A stretch of DNA of 20,300 nt, taken from IMG/VR virus record IMGVR_UViG_3300032235_000677, positions 1 to 20,300 of that record, one strand, 5' to 3'. The position numbers and the translations under genes were made by a program. Shown here one piece after another: positions 9,401 through 16,723 of the stretch. The notes under the pieces are model-generated. The model ran no database searches, was not told the origin of the DNA, and worked only from the letters and a program-made list of their open reading frames with translations. Position 1 is the stretch's first letter, and each line of letters starts with the position of its first letter. The DNA comes from a virus.

Positions 9401-12400
9401 ATTCAAACAGTGAATTCAATGAGAAATTGTGATATGATTGATATTAGACCAAGGGTGTCTAATTACACACTTTCAGAAAATTCAAGATCTCCATTGGAAT
9501 TTTATGGAAGAATATTTAATGCTGATGGAAATTCTTCTAAGAATGTTTTAGCTTCAAATGAATCAATAGTAACAACTTTTACATATTATCTTGGAAGAAT
9601 AGATAGAGTTTTTCTCAGAAAAGATGGAACATTTCAGATACAGTATGGTGTCCCATCAGATAAACCAGAAAAACCAATAGCAATAGATGATGCATTAGAA
9701 GTTGCCACAATAACTTTATCTCCATATCTATTTGATGTATCCCAATCAGGAATTCAATTCCTTGAGCATAAACGCTATAGAATGGTTGATATTAAACAGT
9801 TAGAAAGTCGTATCAAAAATCTTGAGTATTATACTGCTCTTTCTCTTTTAGAAACCAGTACTGCTAACTTATTTGTTCCAGATTCTGGTGGTTTAGATAG
9901 ATTTAAGTCCGGATTTTTCGTTGATAATTTTAGCTCTTTACAGTCTCAAGAAAGTGGGATTCCTTATGAGAATAGTATTGACATAAAAAATAAAGAATTA
10001 AGACCAAAACATTACACAACTTCTACAGATTTAATACAGGGACCAGTTGATGGGATTGATCCTTTCATTGACTATTCAACACAACAACCTGAAGGATTTA
10101 ATATTATAAAAAATTCCGATATCATAACTTTAGACTATTCGGAAGTTGAATATAGCAAGCAAAGTTTTGCAACTAGAACAGAAAATGTTACTCCTTTTGT
10201 AATTAGTTTTTGGCAAGCTACTATTGAATTGACACCTGCTTCCGATACTTGGGTGGACACTGTTCGTTTGGACGCAAAAGTAATTAATGCTGAAGGAAAT
10301 TACGCTCAAACATTAGCACTTGCAGCTGAACAGTTCAATGTAGATCCACAAACAGGATATTCTCCTACCGTTTGGGGAGCATGGGAAACTAATTGGACAG
10401 GAAAAGAAGTAATTGAAACTGTCAATGTTAGCAGTAAAACTACCACAAATTACCATGGATATTATGGATACTGGTATGGATATCCATACGGATACTATGG
10501 TTATTATTGGGGATATTATGGATATTATGGATATTATGGGTGGTATGGAAGAGGTTGGAGCAACACTACAACAGTAACACAAGATACTTATAAAGAAATA
10601 AAAGAAACGGGAGAAAAGACACGAACTGGAACTACTACCTTTATCACAGAACAATTTGATAGGCAATCAATAGGGGATAAAGTTGTAAGTAGAGAACTTA
10701 TACAGTATATGAGATCTAGAAACATTCAATTTGTTTCTAAGAATTTAAAACCTCTTACTCAAGTATATGCATTCTTTGATGGAGTTGATATTACAAAATA
10801 TTGTACTCCAAAGTTGATTGAAATTTCAATGATAAGTGGAGTATTTGAGGTTGGAGAGGATGTTATAGGAACAACTGACGATATCGTTCTTCTTGATTCG
10901 ATTAATACTTCTCCGGCAATAACTTTTAGAGTTGCTCAATCTAATCACAAAGAGGGTCAATATAATTCACCATCATCAGTATATCCATTAAATCCATATA
11001 CAAGTCAACCACTTGGAGAAACATATTCTTCAACATCAACGATTATAAATGTTGACACTTTCTCCCTATCTGCACAATATCAAGGTCAGTATAGTGGGTG
11101 GATATCGGCAGGAATGACTTTGGTAGGAAAGACTAGTGGAGCTCAGGCAACTATTACTAATGTAAGACTCGTATCTGATGTATACACTTCTTTAATAGGT
11201 AGTTTCTACTTACCAAATCCCAATATTTCAGTAAATCCTAGATTTGAAAATGGATCCAAGACATTCGCTCTTATTAATAATAATTTAAATGATACTAATC
11301 TTGCATCAACTCTTGCTGAAGAGAAGTTTATTTCTAGTGGAACTTTAGAGACAGTTCAGGAAAATATTATTTCTACTAGAAATGGTAGAATTGAACAAAA
11401 ACAAGAAATTCAACAAGAAGATGTTTCTAGAACAACTGGTCCACAATTAGTTAATAGTCAAATTGTTTCTCAAACTACTAATTATGGATATAGATGTTAT
11501 TGGTGGGATCCTCTTGCACAATCTTTCTTAGTTAAAGAAGCTTCTGGAGTGTTTTTAACAAGTTGTGATATTTTCTTTAAAACAAAAGATAACGATGAAA
11601 CTCCAGTATTTGTTCAAATCAGAACAATGCAAGGAGGAGTTCCTACTAGAACTGTATTACCTTTCTCTGAAGTATTTTTAGATCCAGAACAAGTTAACAC
11701 CTCAGATAATGGATCTGTAGCAACTAAATTTACTTTTAAAGCTCCAGTTTACTTGGAAGGTAACAATGAGTATGCACTTGTTGTCGGTTCTACTTCATCA
11801 AAATATAATGTGTTTATATCAAGAGTTGGTGTAGGAGAAGTTGATATTTTGACGCAATCTGCAGTTTCTACTCAACCAACTCTTGGTTCTTTATTCAAAT
11901 CACAAAATGCTTCAACTTGGGAACCAAGTCAGTGGGAAGATCTGAAATTTACTCTTTACAGAGCAGAGTTTGTACAAAGTGGTAGAGTTGAGTTCTATAA
12001 TCCAGAACTTAGCATAGGAAATTCCCAAATTCCAACCCTGATGCCAAATTCTTTATCATTACAATCCAGAAAAATCAGAATCGCACTATCTAATCCCTTA
12101 TCCGATAATAACTTAAAACTTGGAAACACTGTTTATCAGGATGGATCTGATGGAACTGGAAATTATGTAGGAAATGCGGGAATTGCAACTGGATCTTTAA
12201 CTGTTATCAACTCTGGCATAGGATACACTCCATCTACAGGATCGGTTACTTATTCAAGTGTAGATTTGGTTTCAATAACTGGTAACGGTAGAAATGCAAA
12301 AGCAGATATTACTATTGATAACGGTGTAGCAGTAGCAGCTACAATATCAGAATCTTATGGTGGTAATGGTTATCAAGTTGGTGATGTATTAGGTATTACG

Positions 12401-13987
12401 ACCCTTGGAAGTACTTCATTAGGAAGAAATGCAATACTTTCTCTTGTTTCTATTGCAAGTACAAGCGAATTGATTTTAGATAATGTGCAAGGAGAGTTTC
12501 TTTCTGGAGTTGGAAAAACAGTATCTTTCATAAACAGTTTAGGGGTATCAACTACATTAAACTCATCTGTAGGTGGAAATGTACAAATTTCTGGCATAAA
12601 CATTGAAACTGATGGTTTACATATTGTCGTGAATCATAAAAACCACGGAATGAATTTTGAAAATAATTATGTTAAAATTTTCAATGTAAAATCGGATGTT
12701 CCTCCAACAAAACTTTCTTCAGAAAGAAATTATAATTCAAGTGGACCAATATTGGTAGATAGTGCAGCAGATTTCGGTACATTTGAGAATGTTGGAGTTG
12801 GAACTACTAATCCCGGTTATGCCTTAGTGGGAAATGTATTGTTTGAGTATACTTCAGTTTCTGCTAATTCATTAAATGACGTTACTAAGGTTGGATTTAT
12901 TGATCCAGCAATTCCTAACAATTTACTTTCTGCGTTGCAAATAAGTTATGGGTCAGGAACACCTGTTTACAAATATGAACTTGGTGGAGTATCTTTACTT
13001 AGAATTAATAAAACGCATTACCTAGGAGATGCTACAGTATCAGATCCTATAAGTTTTGATTCATATGCAATCAAAATTAAAATGGATTTAAATGGAACAG
13101 ATAGATCTTCTGGAGTAGGATTTCCAAAACTTTATGTTAATAATACAAAGTCTGATGGTGGATTTAACATAAAAGCAACTCAAAATATACCTTTTGAATT
13201 GATAACACCAAATATACAAAATACTACGGTACAGGGAACTAATTTATCTGCTGAGATTAGAACCATTAGTGGATCTAGCATTAGTGGAAATGAAATAGGT
13301 TTTGTAGATAAAGGATTTGAACCTATCGCATTAAATAAGACAAATTATTTTGATACGCCAAGAATAATTGCATCTAGAGTAAATGAAACTGAATTTTTGA
13401 CAGAGTTGCCAGGCAAAAAATCATTAAATTTAAGACTCAATCTATCAACTGCAGATACTTTAGTGTCTCCTGTAGTTGATACACAGAGAATGTCTGTTAT
13501 TTTGACAACGAATAGAATTAATAAAGTTATTTCAAATTATGCAACAGATAATAGAGTTAATGCGATAGGAACAGATCCATCTTCTTTCCAATACATATCT
13601 AAGGAAATTGTTTTAGAAGCCCCAGCATCATCTATTAAAATTATCTTAGATGCTCATGTTAATGTTTATTGCGACTTACGAGCATTTTATGCAATAGGAG
13701 AATCTCAGAATTTCACTCCAATATTTACCCCCTTCCCAGGGTATAATAATTTGGATGAAAGACAGCAGATTATAAATTTTGAAAATAGTAATGGATTATC
13801 AGATACACTTGTTCAACCATCATCTTCTCTTGGATTTGAAAGTGCCAACATTGAATTTAGAGAGTATACTTTTACTGCAGACCAATTACCTTCATTTAGA
13901 TCTTATAGAGTTAAACTAGTTTTAACTTCAACAAGTCAAGTATATCCACCTAGAGTTAAAAATCTAAGAGTTATAGCTTTAGCATAA
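6422..13987 (+). CDS. Giant virion structural protein, DUF4815-type (2521 aa)
   Basis: The N-terminus (NVSPYFDDFDP, then GYPVQARELTTLQSTLQNQI, then FGQHFFKEGAKVIPG, residues 8-66) is the signature of the DUF4815 family of large structural proteins in marine T4-like phages. Further conserved blocks are: an LESRIKNLEYYTALSLLE helix (nt 9800-9853); YMRSRNIQFV to FFDGVDITKYC (about 1430-1461); a beta domain from WWDPLAQSFLV to about residue 1850; and a C-terminal domain (about 2347-2521) with FPGYNNLD and PPRVKNLRVIA. Between these lie smaller modules: SGATG-type (91-153, 486-531), a Tyr/Gly-rich tract (1344-1379) and GYT-type repeats (1924-1992). It stands between gp8 and gp13, where T4 has genes 9, 10, 11, 12 and wac, so it may do the job of several of them in the outer baseplate or fibre attachment. 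That function is inferred. The start ATG follows the gp8 stop by 6 bases with a weak AAAGAA ribosome site. Confidence 0.85.
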   Translation: MSQETNLNVSPYFDDFDPKNDYYKILFKPGYPVQARELTTLQSTLQNQIEKFGQHFFKEGAKVIPGNISYNQFFYAVQIQPTYLGVPVEAYISQLVGTKIIGESSGITATVEKILLSSESERDSTTLYVNYVSSSTQNNSSTQFFDGENLLTTTTVTSGLLGNQFISEGSPFATTIASGATSVASSFSISEGVYFIRGQFVNVNTETLILDQYSSSPSYRVGLFVNEEIVTSDMDESLNDNSQGFNNYSSPGADRLKITTTLFKKSLNDFNDNNFVELATIESGIIKTNRTTKEYSIIADELARRTYAESGDYYATPFDVSIKESLNDNLGNRGIFNEGQFTYNGSIPSESLAIYQISPGKAFVKGYEVETVSNTFLDVPKPRTTKKLERVGINYNTGSTLMLNRVYGSPVVSLGNTYVVSLRDSRVGIASTTPSGKEIGVARVYDFKLESGSYDLGNNNINQWAISLFDVQTTTEVTLNSPITLSVPTYIQGKNSGATGFLKDSVTNSTSFTIYQKNGDFVPNESFNFNGISNTRIAIALTSYGLGDVKSIYGVVGSARTFNADSIQSAVYNVGLATISTVNNLGISTITSTNPDFPGKIVQPGNLISFSNYSSDISVYASVVSVGRTNITVTGVTTVIGINEGKLPNATLNAVDLKILKTLQARSTDDTLFTPLPRPNVATIDLNDSSLTIRRSYNVTILNGQLSTPVTAEENEVFLPFDEERYCLIRSNGLAEVLTEDKFDFTNGSTQLQIYNLGGNDSATLIVTLEKIKPKSKIKFKNRINTLIVDRSNNQSSGAGATTLNDGLFYGNYPYGTRVQDEIISLNVPDVINVYAVYESRTTDNASAPTVVLSSINGTTTTTIDLIIGEQFVGQLSGAIGVYAERLTNSEISFIPQNETPFKQGEPILFRESKIQAVITSLDSPSSNISANFKFDNGQRGSHYGHAFITRNSSASSPSKKLKIYYANGYYQGSDNGDITTVESYNSFDYIKDIQTVNSMRNCDMIDIRPRVSNYTLSENSRSPLEFYGRIFNADGNSSKNVLASNESIVTTFTYYLGRIDRVFLRKDGTFQIQYGVPSDKPEKPIAIDDALEVATITLSPYLFDVSQSGIQFLEHKRYRMVDIKQLESRIKNLEYYTALSLLETSTANLFVPDSGGLDRFKSGFFVDNFSSLQSQESGIPYENSIDIKNKELRPKHYTTSTDLIQGPVDGIDPFIDYSTQQPEGFNIIKNSDIITLDYSEVEYSKQSFATRTENVTPFVISFWQATIELTPASDTWVDTVRLDAKVINAEGNYAQTLALAAEQFNVDPQTGYSPTVWGAWETNWTGKEVIETVNVSSKTTTNYHGYYGYWYGYPYGYYGYYWGYYGYYGYYGWYGRGWSNTTTVTQDTYKEIKETGEKTRTGTTTFITEQFDRQSIGDKVVSRELIQYMRSRNIQFVSKNLKPLTQVYAFFDGVDITKYCTPKLIEISMISGVFEVGEDVIGTTDDIVLLDSINTSPAITFRVAQSNHKEGQYNSPSSVYPLNPYTSQPLGETYSSTSTIINVDTFSLSAQYQGQYSGWISAGMTLVGKTSGAQATITNVRLVSDVYTSLIGSFYLPNPNISVNPRFENGSKTFALINNNLNDTNLASTLAEEKFISSGTLETVQENIISTRNGRIEQKQEIQQEDVSRTTGPQLVNSQIVSQTTNYGYRCYWWDPLAQSFLVKEASGVFLTSCDIFFKTKDNDETPVFVQIRTMQGGVPTRTVLPFSEVFLDPEQVNTSDNGSVATKFTFKAPVYLEGNNEYALVVGSTSSKYNVFISRVGVGEVDILTQSAVSTQPTLGSLFKSQNASTWEPSQWEDLKFTLYRAEFVQSGRVEFYNPELSIGNSQIPTLMPNSLSLQSRKIRIALSNPLSDNNLKLGNTVYQDGSDGTGNYVGNAGIATGSLTVINSGIGYTPSTGSVTYSSVDLVSITGNGRNAKADITIDNGVAVAATISESYGGNGYQVGDVLGITTLGSTSLGRNAILSLVSIASTSELILDNVQGEFLSGVGKTVSFINSLGVSTTLNSSVGGNVQISGINIETDGLHIVVNHKNHGMNFENNYVKIFNVKSDVPPTKLSSERNYNSSGPILVDSAADFGTFENVGVGTTNPGYALVGNVLFEYTSVSANSLNDVTKVGFIDPAIPNNLLSALQISYGSGTPVYKYELGGVSLLRINKTHYLGDATVSDPISFDSYAIKIKMDLNGTDRSSGVGFPKLYVNNTKSDGGFNIKATQNIPFELITPNIQNTTVQGTNLSAEIRTISGSSISGNEIGFVDKGFEPIALNKTNYFDTPRIIASRVNETEFLTELPGKKSLNLRLNLSTADTLVSPVVDTQRMSVILTTNRINKVISNYATDNRVNAIGTDPSSFQYISKEIVLEAPASSIKIILDAHVNVYCDLRAFYAIGESQNFTPIFTPFPGYNNLDERQQIINFENSNGLSDTLVQPSSSLGFESANIEFREYTFTADQLPSFRSYRVKLVLTSTSQVYPPRVKNLRVIALA
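10451..10558 (+). repeat. Tyr/Gly-rich YYG tract in the DUF4815 protein
   Basis: Thirty-six codons (residues 1344-1379) encode 18 Tyr, 11 Gly, 4 Trp and single His, Pro and Arg, much of it as GYY triplets. At the DNA level it is a 9-base quasi-repeat (GGATATTAT). It is flanked by Thr/Asn-rich stretches (SSKTTTN before, SNTTTVTQ after). Such aromatic low-complexity tracts suggest a flexible adhesive or self-associating loop; the function is not known. Confidence 0.8.
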
Positions 13988-13993
13988 AGTATT

Positions 13994-14221
13994 ATGAATT
14001 ATTTAAAAGTAGAGGGTCAAAATGATCTTTTTAGAGATCCAAATACAAATTCAGTTATTAATGTTAACATGACAGAATATAACCAGTACTTAGCAAGAAA
14101 AAATTTGAAGAGCTCTGAATTACAAAAAATTAATAATCTAGAATCTGATGTTGCAAGTATAAAAAATGATTTAGATGAAATTAAGGACCTATTGAGAGGA
14201 CTGAAAAATGAATCCAGATGA
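13994..14221 (+). CDS. Small coiled-coil protein, marine T4-like phage hypothetical (75 aa)
   Basis: The N-terminal half has LKVEGQNDLFRDPNTNSVIN, a pattern I recognise from small hypothetical proteins at this place in marine T4-like phages. The C-terminal half is a coiled coil: Ile46, Leu49, Val53, Ile56, Leu60, Ile63, Leu67 and Leu70 are spaced 3,4,3,4,3,4,3, a perfect heptad core. The gene starts 6 bases after the DUF4815 gene and overlaps the next by 14 bases, so it belongs to a translationally coupled group. In T4, wac (fibritin, a trimeric coiled coil) occupies this position before gene 13. A whisker-like or assembly role is possible but unproven, and the sequence itself does not match fibritin. 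Confidence 0.8.
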   Translation: MNYLKVEGQNDLFRDPNTNSVINVNMTEYNQYLARKNLKSSELQKINNLESDVASIKNDLDEIKDLLRGLKNESR

Positions 14222-14393
14222 AATTGAGTTGGAAAATTTGTCAAAAAGTTTTGAATATTTTAGATTTTCAAGTGAGATAGACTCAACTGATGATATTAAT
14301 TCATTGCGAAATATAGCGAAATGTTATTTTAAGTTATACTTAAAACAACAAGAAGTTGTTTCCAGTTTAATGATACCCAGTAATAAACTATAA
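14208..14393 (+). CDS. Small hypothetical protein (61 aa)
   Basis: This short, probably all-helical acidic protein opens MNPDEIELENLSKSF and has a second helix LRNIAKCYFKLYLKQQEVV. It resembles a small protein found at the same place in marine T4-like phages, but I know no function. Its ATG lies inside the end of the 75-aa gene (14-base overlap, different frame), with a good AGAGGA ribosome site at about 8 bases. Its stop codon lies inside the TATAAATA octamer that precedes gp13. Confidence 0.72.
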   Translation: MNPDEIELENLSKSFEYFRFSSEIDSTDDINSLRNIAKCYFKLYLKQQEVVSSLMIPSNKL

Positions 14394-14396
14394 ATA
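14389..14396 (+). promoter_or_regulatory. Exact T4-type late promoter octamer before gp13
   Basis: TATAAATA matches the T4 late promoter consensus at all eight bases and is followed by a T-rich stretch. The gp13 ATG begins 20 bases after its end, with a GAGGG ribosome site between them, which implies a very short leader. Bases 3-5 of the octamer are the TAA stop of the 61-aa gene. Confidence 0.6.
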
Positions 14397-14415
14397 TTTT
14401 TACCGAGGGAAAAAT

Positions 14416-15270
14416 ATGGCGCAACCATCTACTAGACAAGAACTAATAGATTACTGTAAAAGAAAACTGGGTGCGCCAGTTTTGGAAATAAACGTTGCCG
14501 ATGAGCAGATTGAAGATTTGGTTGACGATGCGATTCAGTTTTTTCAAGAGAGACATTTTGATGGAGTTTATCCAACATTTTATAAGTACAAAGTCACTCA
14601 AGATGACATTGACAGAGGTAGAGGATTAGGTCCAAAGGAAAATTCTCAGCATGTTGGAGTTACAACTACTACTGTAACTACAAATATTGTTGGAACTGCT
14701 ACGACCTTTACTTATTATGAGAATGGTAATTATTTGCAAGTACCTCCAAATATTATAGGAGTAAATAAAATATTTACTTTTGATGGGGCAAATACAATTA
14801 CCCATAATATGTTTAGTGTGAAATACCAATTATTTTTAAATGATATTTATTATTGGGGAACTACTGAATTACTTAGTTACGCAATGGTAAAGACATATCT
14901 AGAAGATTTAGATTTTCTTTTAAATACTAACAAACAAATTAGGTTTAACAAAAGACAAGATAGATTATATTTGGATATAGATTGGGGTTCTGTATCCAAA
15001 GGGCATTATTTTGTTATTGATTGTTATAGTACATTGGATCCTAATGATTATTCTAGAATTTGGAATGATTCTTTCATAAAACCATATTTAACTTCTCTAA
15101 TAAAAAAACAGTGGGGACAAAATATGATGAAATTTACTGGAGTAAAACTGCCTGGTGGGGTAGAACTAAATGGAAGGCAAATGTACGATGATGCACAAAG
15201 AGAAATTGATATAATAATGGAAAAAATGTCAAGTACTTATGAGTTACCTCCACTTGATATGATAGGTTAA
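14416..15270 (+). CDS. 13: Neck protein gp13 (head completion)
   Basis: This is a homologue of T4 gp13, which with gp14 closes the filled head and forms the neck to which the tail binds. Visible matches are the N-terminal ELIDYCKRKLGAPVLEINV (9-27; T4 has a similar LRRLGAPIINVEL), an FQERHFDGVY helix end (about 43-52), and the C-terminal VKLPGGVELNGRQMYDDA followed by a long acidic helix, matching T4 MLPGGVTIDGQRLIEEA. The length of 284 is close to the 309 of T4. The start is well supported by GAGGG 8 bases upstream. gp14 begins 1 base after its stop, so the two partners are probably co-translated. Confidence 0.93.
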   Translation: MAQPSTRQELIDYCKRKLGAPVLEINVADEQIEDLVDDAIQFFQERHFDGVYPTFYKYKVTQDDIDRGRGLGPKENSQHVGVTTTTVTTNIVGTATTFTYYENGNYLQVPPNIIGVNKIFTFDGANTITHNMFSVKYQLFLNDIYYWGTTELLSYAMVKTYLEDLDFLLNTNKQIRFNKRQDRLYLDIDWGSVSKGHYFVIDCYSTLDPNDYSRIWNDSFIKPYLTSLIKKQWGQNMMKFTGVKLPGGVELNGRQMYDDAQREIDIIMEKMSSTYELPPLDMIG

Positions 15271-15271
15271 T

Positions 15272-16678
15272 ATGTTAAATCCATTTTTTCTTCAAGGTTC
15301 AAAATCTGAGCAAGGTCTAATACAAGATCTTATAAATGAACAATTAAGAATGTACGGTGTTGAAGTTTATTATTTGCCCAGGCAATTTATTACAGAAAAA
15401 AAAGTAATTAGAGAAGTTATAGAGTCCGAATTTAAAAATGCTTATCCGATAGAGGCTTATTTAAACAACTATGAGGGATATGCGGATAATTCAGTTATAC
15501 TTTCTAAGTTTGGAGTGCAAGCATTAAACGAATTAACCATTACAATTTCAAGAGAAAGATATGAAACATATATTTTCCCACTAATAAAAAATATACCGGA
15601 TATTAAATTGGCATCTAGACCTAAAGAGGGTGATTTAGTTTATTTTCCTCTTGGTGATCGTTTATTTGAAATTAAATTTGTAGAACATGAAAAACCTTTT
15701 TATCAACTACAAGGAAATTATGTTTATGAATTAAGATGCGAACTCTTTAGATATGAGGATGAACTTATTGACACTGGAATTGAACAAATTGATGATAACA
15801 TATCTGGTTCCACTACAGAAGATACCTCTTCTGTAGGTATAATACAAAAATTGACGATGGTTGGGGTTGGAGTTACTGCAACTGCAATAGCAGAAATTGT
15901 TAATGGGGGAATAAGATACATTACAGTAACAAATAGAGGGGGTGGATATACAAGTGTTCCCACTGTAGGTATATCGTCAGCATCAATTGCAGGAGGAACT
16001 GCAGAGGCAATTGCAAAAATGATAGGTGGTATTGTTGTTTGTAATGATAATACTAACCCATCTGCACAATCAGTTCAAAGTGTAGAAATTATTAATGCCG
16101 GATACGGATACACTACTCCACCAGGAGTAAGATTCATCGGCGGCGGCGGAAATGGAGCAACTGCTACTGCAACAATTGGTAATGGTATTGTTGGAGTTAT
16201 TAACATAACAGATTCTGGATCTGGATATACATTACCTCCAACTATAATATTTACAGGCATTTCAAGTGTTTCAGCTGCTGCAACTGCTATTGTTTCTACT
16301 GCCGGAACAATAACACAAATTCGCATCACTAATGCGGGTCTTGGTTATACTGAACCCCCAACGATTATGATAGGAGCAGCTTCAACTTCATCCTATGGTA
16401 GTTTTATTTTTAATGAAAAAGTAGTTGGGTCCCAAAGTGAATCATCTGGACGTGTTAGATCGTGGAGTTCACCCACAAACATACTAGAAGTTTCTAATGT
16501 TACTGGAGATTTTATTCCTGGAGAAATTATTACCGGTCAAGAATCTGGTGCATATTATAAACTACGTTTTGTTGGGGTTTATCCTATTAATAATGGATAC
16601 TCCGATAATAGTGATATAGAAGAAGAAGCAGATTCAATTATAGATTTTAGTGAAAAAAATCCTTTTGGAATGCCATAA
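15272..16678 (+). CDS. 14: Neck protein gp14 with inserted beta repeats
   Basis: This is a homologue of T4 gp14, partner of gp13 in the head-tail neck. Matches to T4 gp14 include YGVEVYYLPRQFI (28-40), EAYLNNYEGY (61-70), RPKEGDLVYFPLGDRLFEI (116-134) and KPFYQLQGNYV (141-151). The short acidic tail ending FSEKNPFGMP recalls the SSPFDNDF end of T4 gp14. The protein is 468 residues against 256 in T4, and the extra lies between the core and the tail: four GYT-type beta repeats (about 193-370) and an SGAxxxL / GDFIPGEII module (about 381-430). The insertion implies surface decoration on the neck. The stop codon lies inside the octamer that precedes gp15. Confidence 0.92.
   Translation: MLNPFFLQGSKSEQGLIQDLINEQLRMYGVEVYYLPRQFITEKKVIREVIESEFKNAYPIEAYLNNYEGYADNSVILSKFGVQALNELTITISRERYETYIFPLIKNIPDIKLASRPKEGDLVYFPLGDRLFEIKFVEHEKPFYQLQGNYVYELRCELFRYEDELIDTGIEQIDDNISGSTTEDTSSVGIIQKLTMVGVGVTATAIAEIVNGGIRYITVTNRGGGYTSVPTVGISSASIAGGTAEAIAKMIGGIVVCNDNTNPSAQSVQSVEIINAGYGYTTPPGVRFIGGGGNGATATATIGNGIVGVINITDSGSGYTLPPTIIFTGISSVSAAATAIVSTAGTITQIRITNAGLGYTEPPTIMIGAASTSSYGSFIFNEKVVGSQSESSGRVRSWSSPTNILEVSNVTGDFIPGEIITGQESGAYYKLRFVGVYPINNGYSDNSDIEEEADSIIDFSEKNPFGMP
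15848..16381 (+). repeat. Four GYT-type beta repeats in gp14
   Basis: The encoded repeats centre on GGGYTSVPTV, AGYGYTTPPGV, SGSGYTLPPTI and AGLGYTEPPTI (residues about 222, 276, 315 and 355), each preceded by an alternating strand of type VxxIxITNxG. Spacing is 54, 39 and 40 residues. The segment is rich in Gly, Ala, Thr and Ile with almost no charge, as in surface beta folds. DNA identity between copies is modest. Confidence 0.75.
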
Positions 16679-16681
16679 ATA
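16674..16681 (+). promoter_or_regulatory. Putative T4-type late promoter before gp15
   Basis: CATAAATA has seven of eight bases of the T4 late octamer. It overlaps the gp14 stop codon (TAA 16676-16678) and lies 42 bases before the gp15 ATG, the longest leader of the four candidates. A small inverted repeat lies in that leader. Confidence 0.45.
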
Positions 16682-16685
16682 TAAT

Positions 16686-16701
16686 TTACTAGGTTTAGTA
16701 A
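16686..16701 (+). other. Small inverted repeat in gp15 leader
   Basis: TTACTA and TAGTAA form a perfect 6-base inverted repeat around a GGTT loop, between the octamer and gp15. The stem is AT-rich with one G-C pair and no T-run follows, so it is a poor terminator. It could be a weak leader hairpin or chance. Confidence 0.25.
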
Positions 16702-16723
16702 TCTTAATATTAACTTTAAAACT

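Noticed and set aside
10313-10666. Minus-strand open frame (117 codons) with Ile/Ser-rich hydrophobic stretch
   Set aside because: It lies opposite the YYG tract, whose complement reads as Ile/Ser/Pro codons; it is inside a conserved gene and has no ribosome site.
14017-14244. Minus-strand 75-codon frame opposite the small coiled-coil gene
   Set aside because: The plus-strand gene has recognisable sequence, heptads and coupling to its neighbours; the reverse frame shows none of these.
15724-16329. Minus-strand frames opposite the gp14 repeats
   Set aside because: They mirror the Gly/Ala/Thr repeat codons of gp14 and lack start signals.
16686-16701. Hairpin after gp14 as a rho-independent terminator
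   Set aside because: The stem is 6 bases with only one G-C pair and no T-run follows; kept only as a weak inverted repeat.
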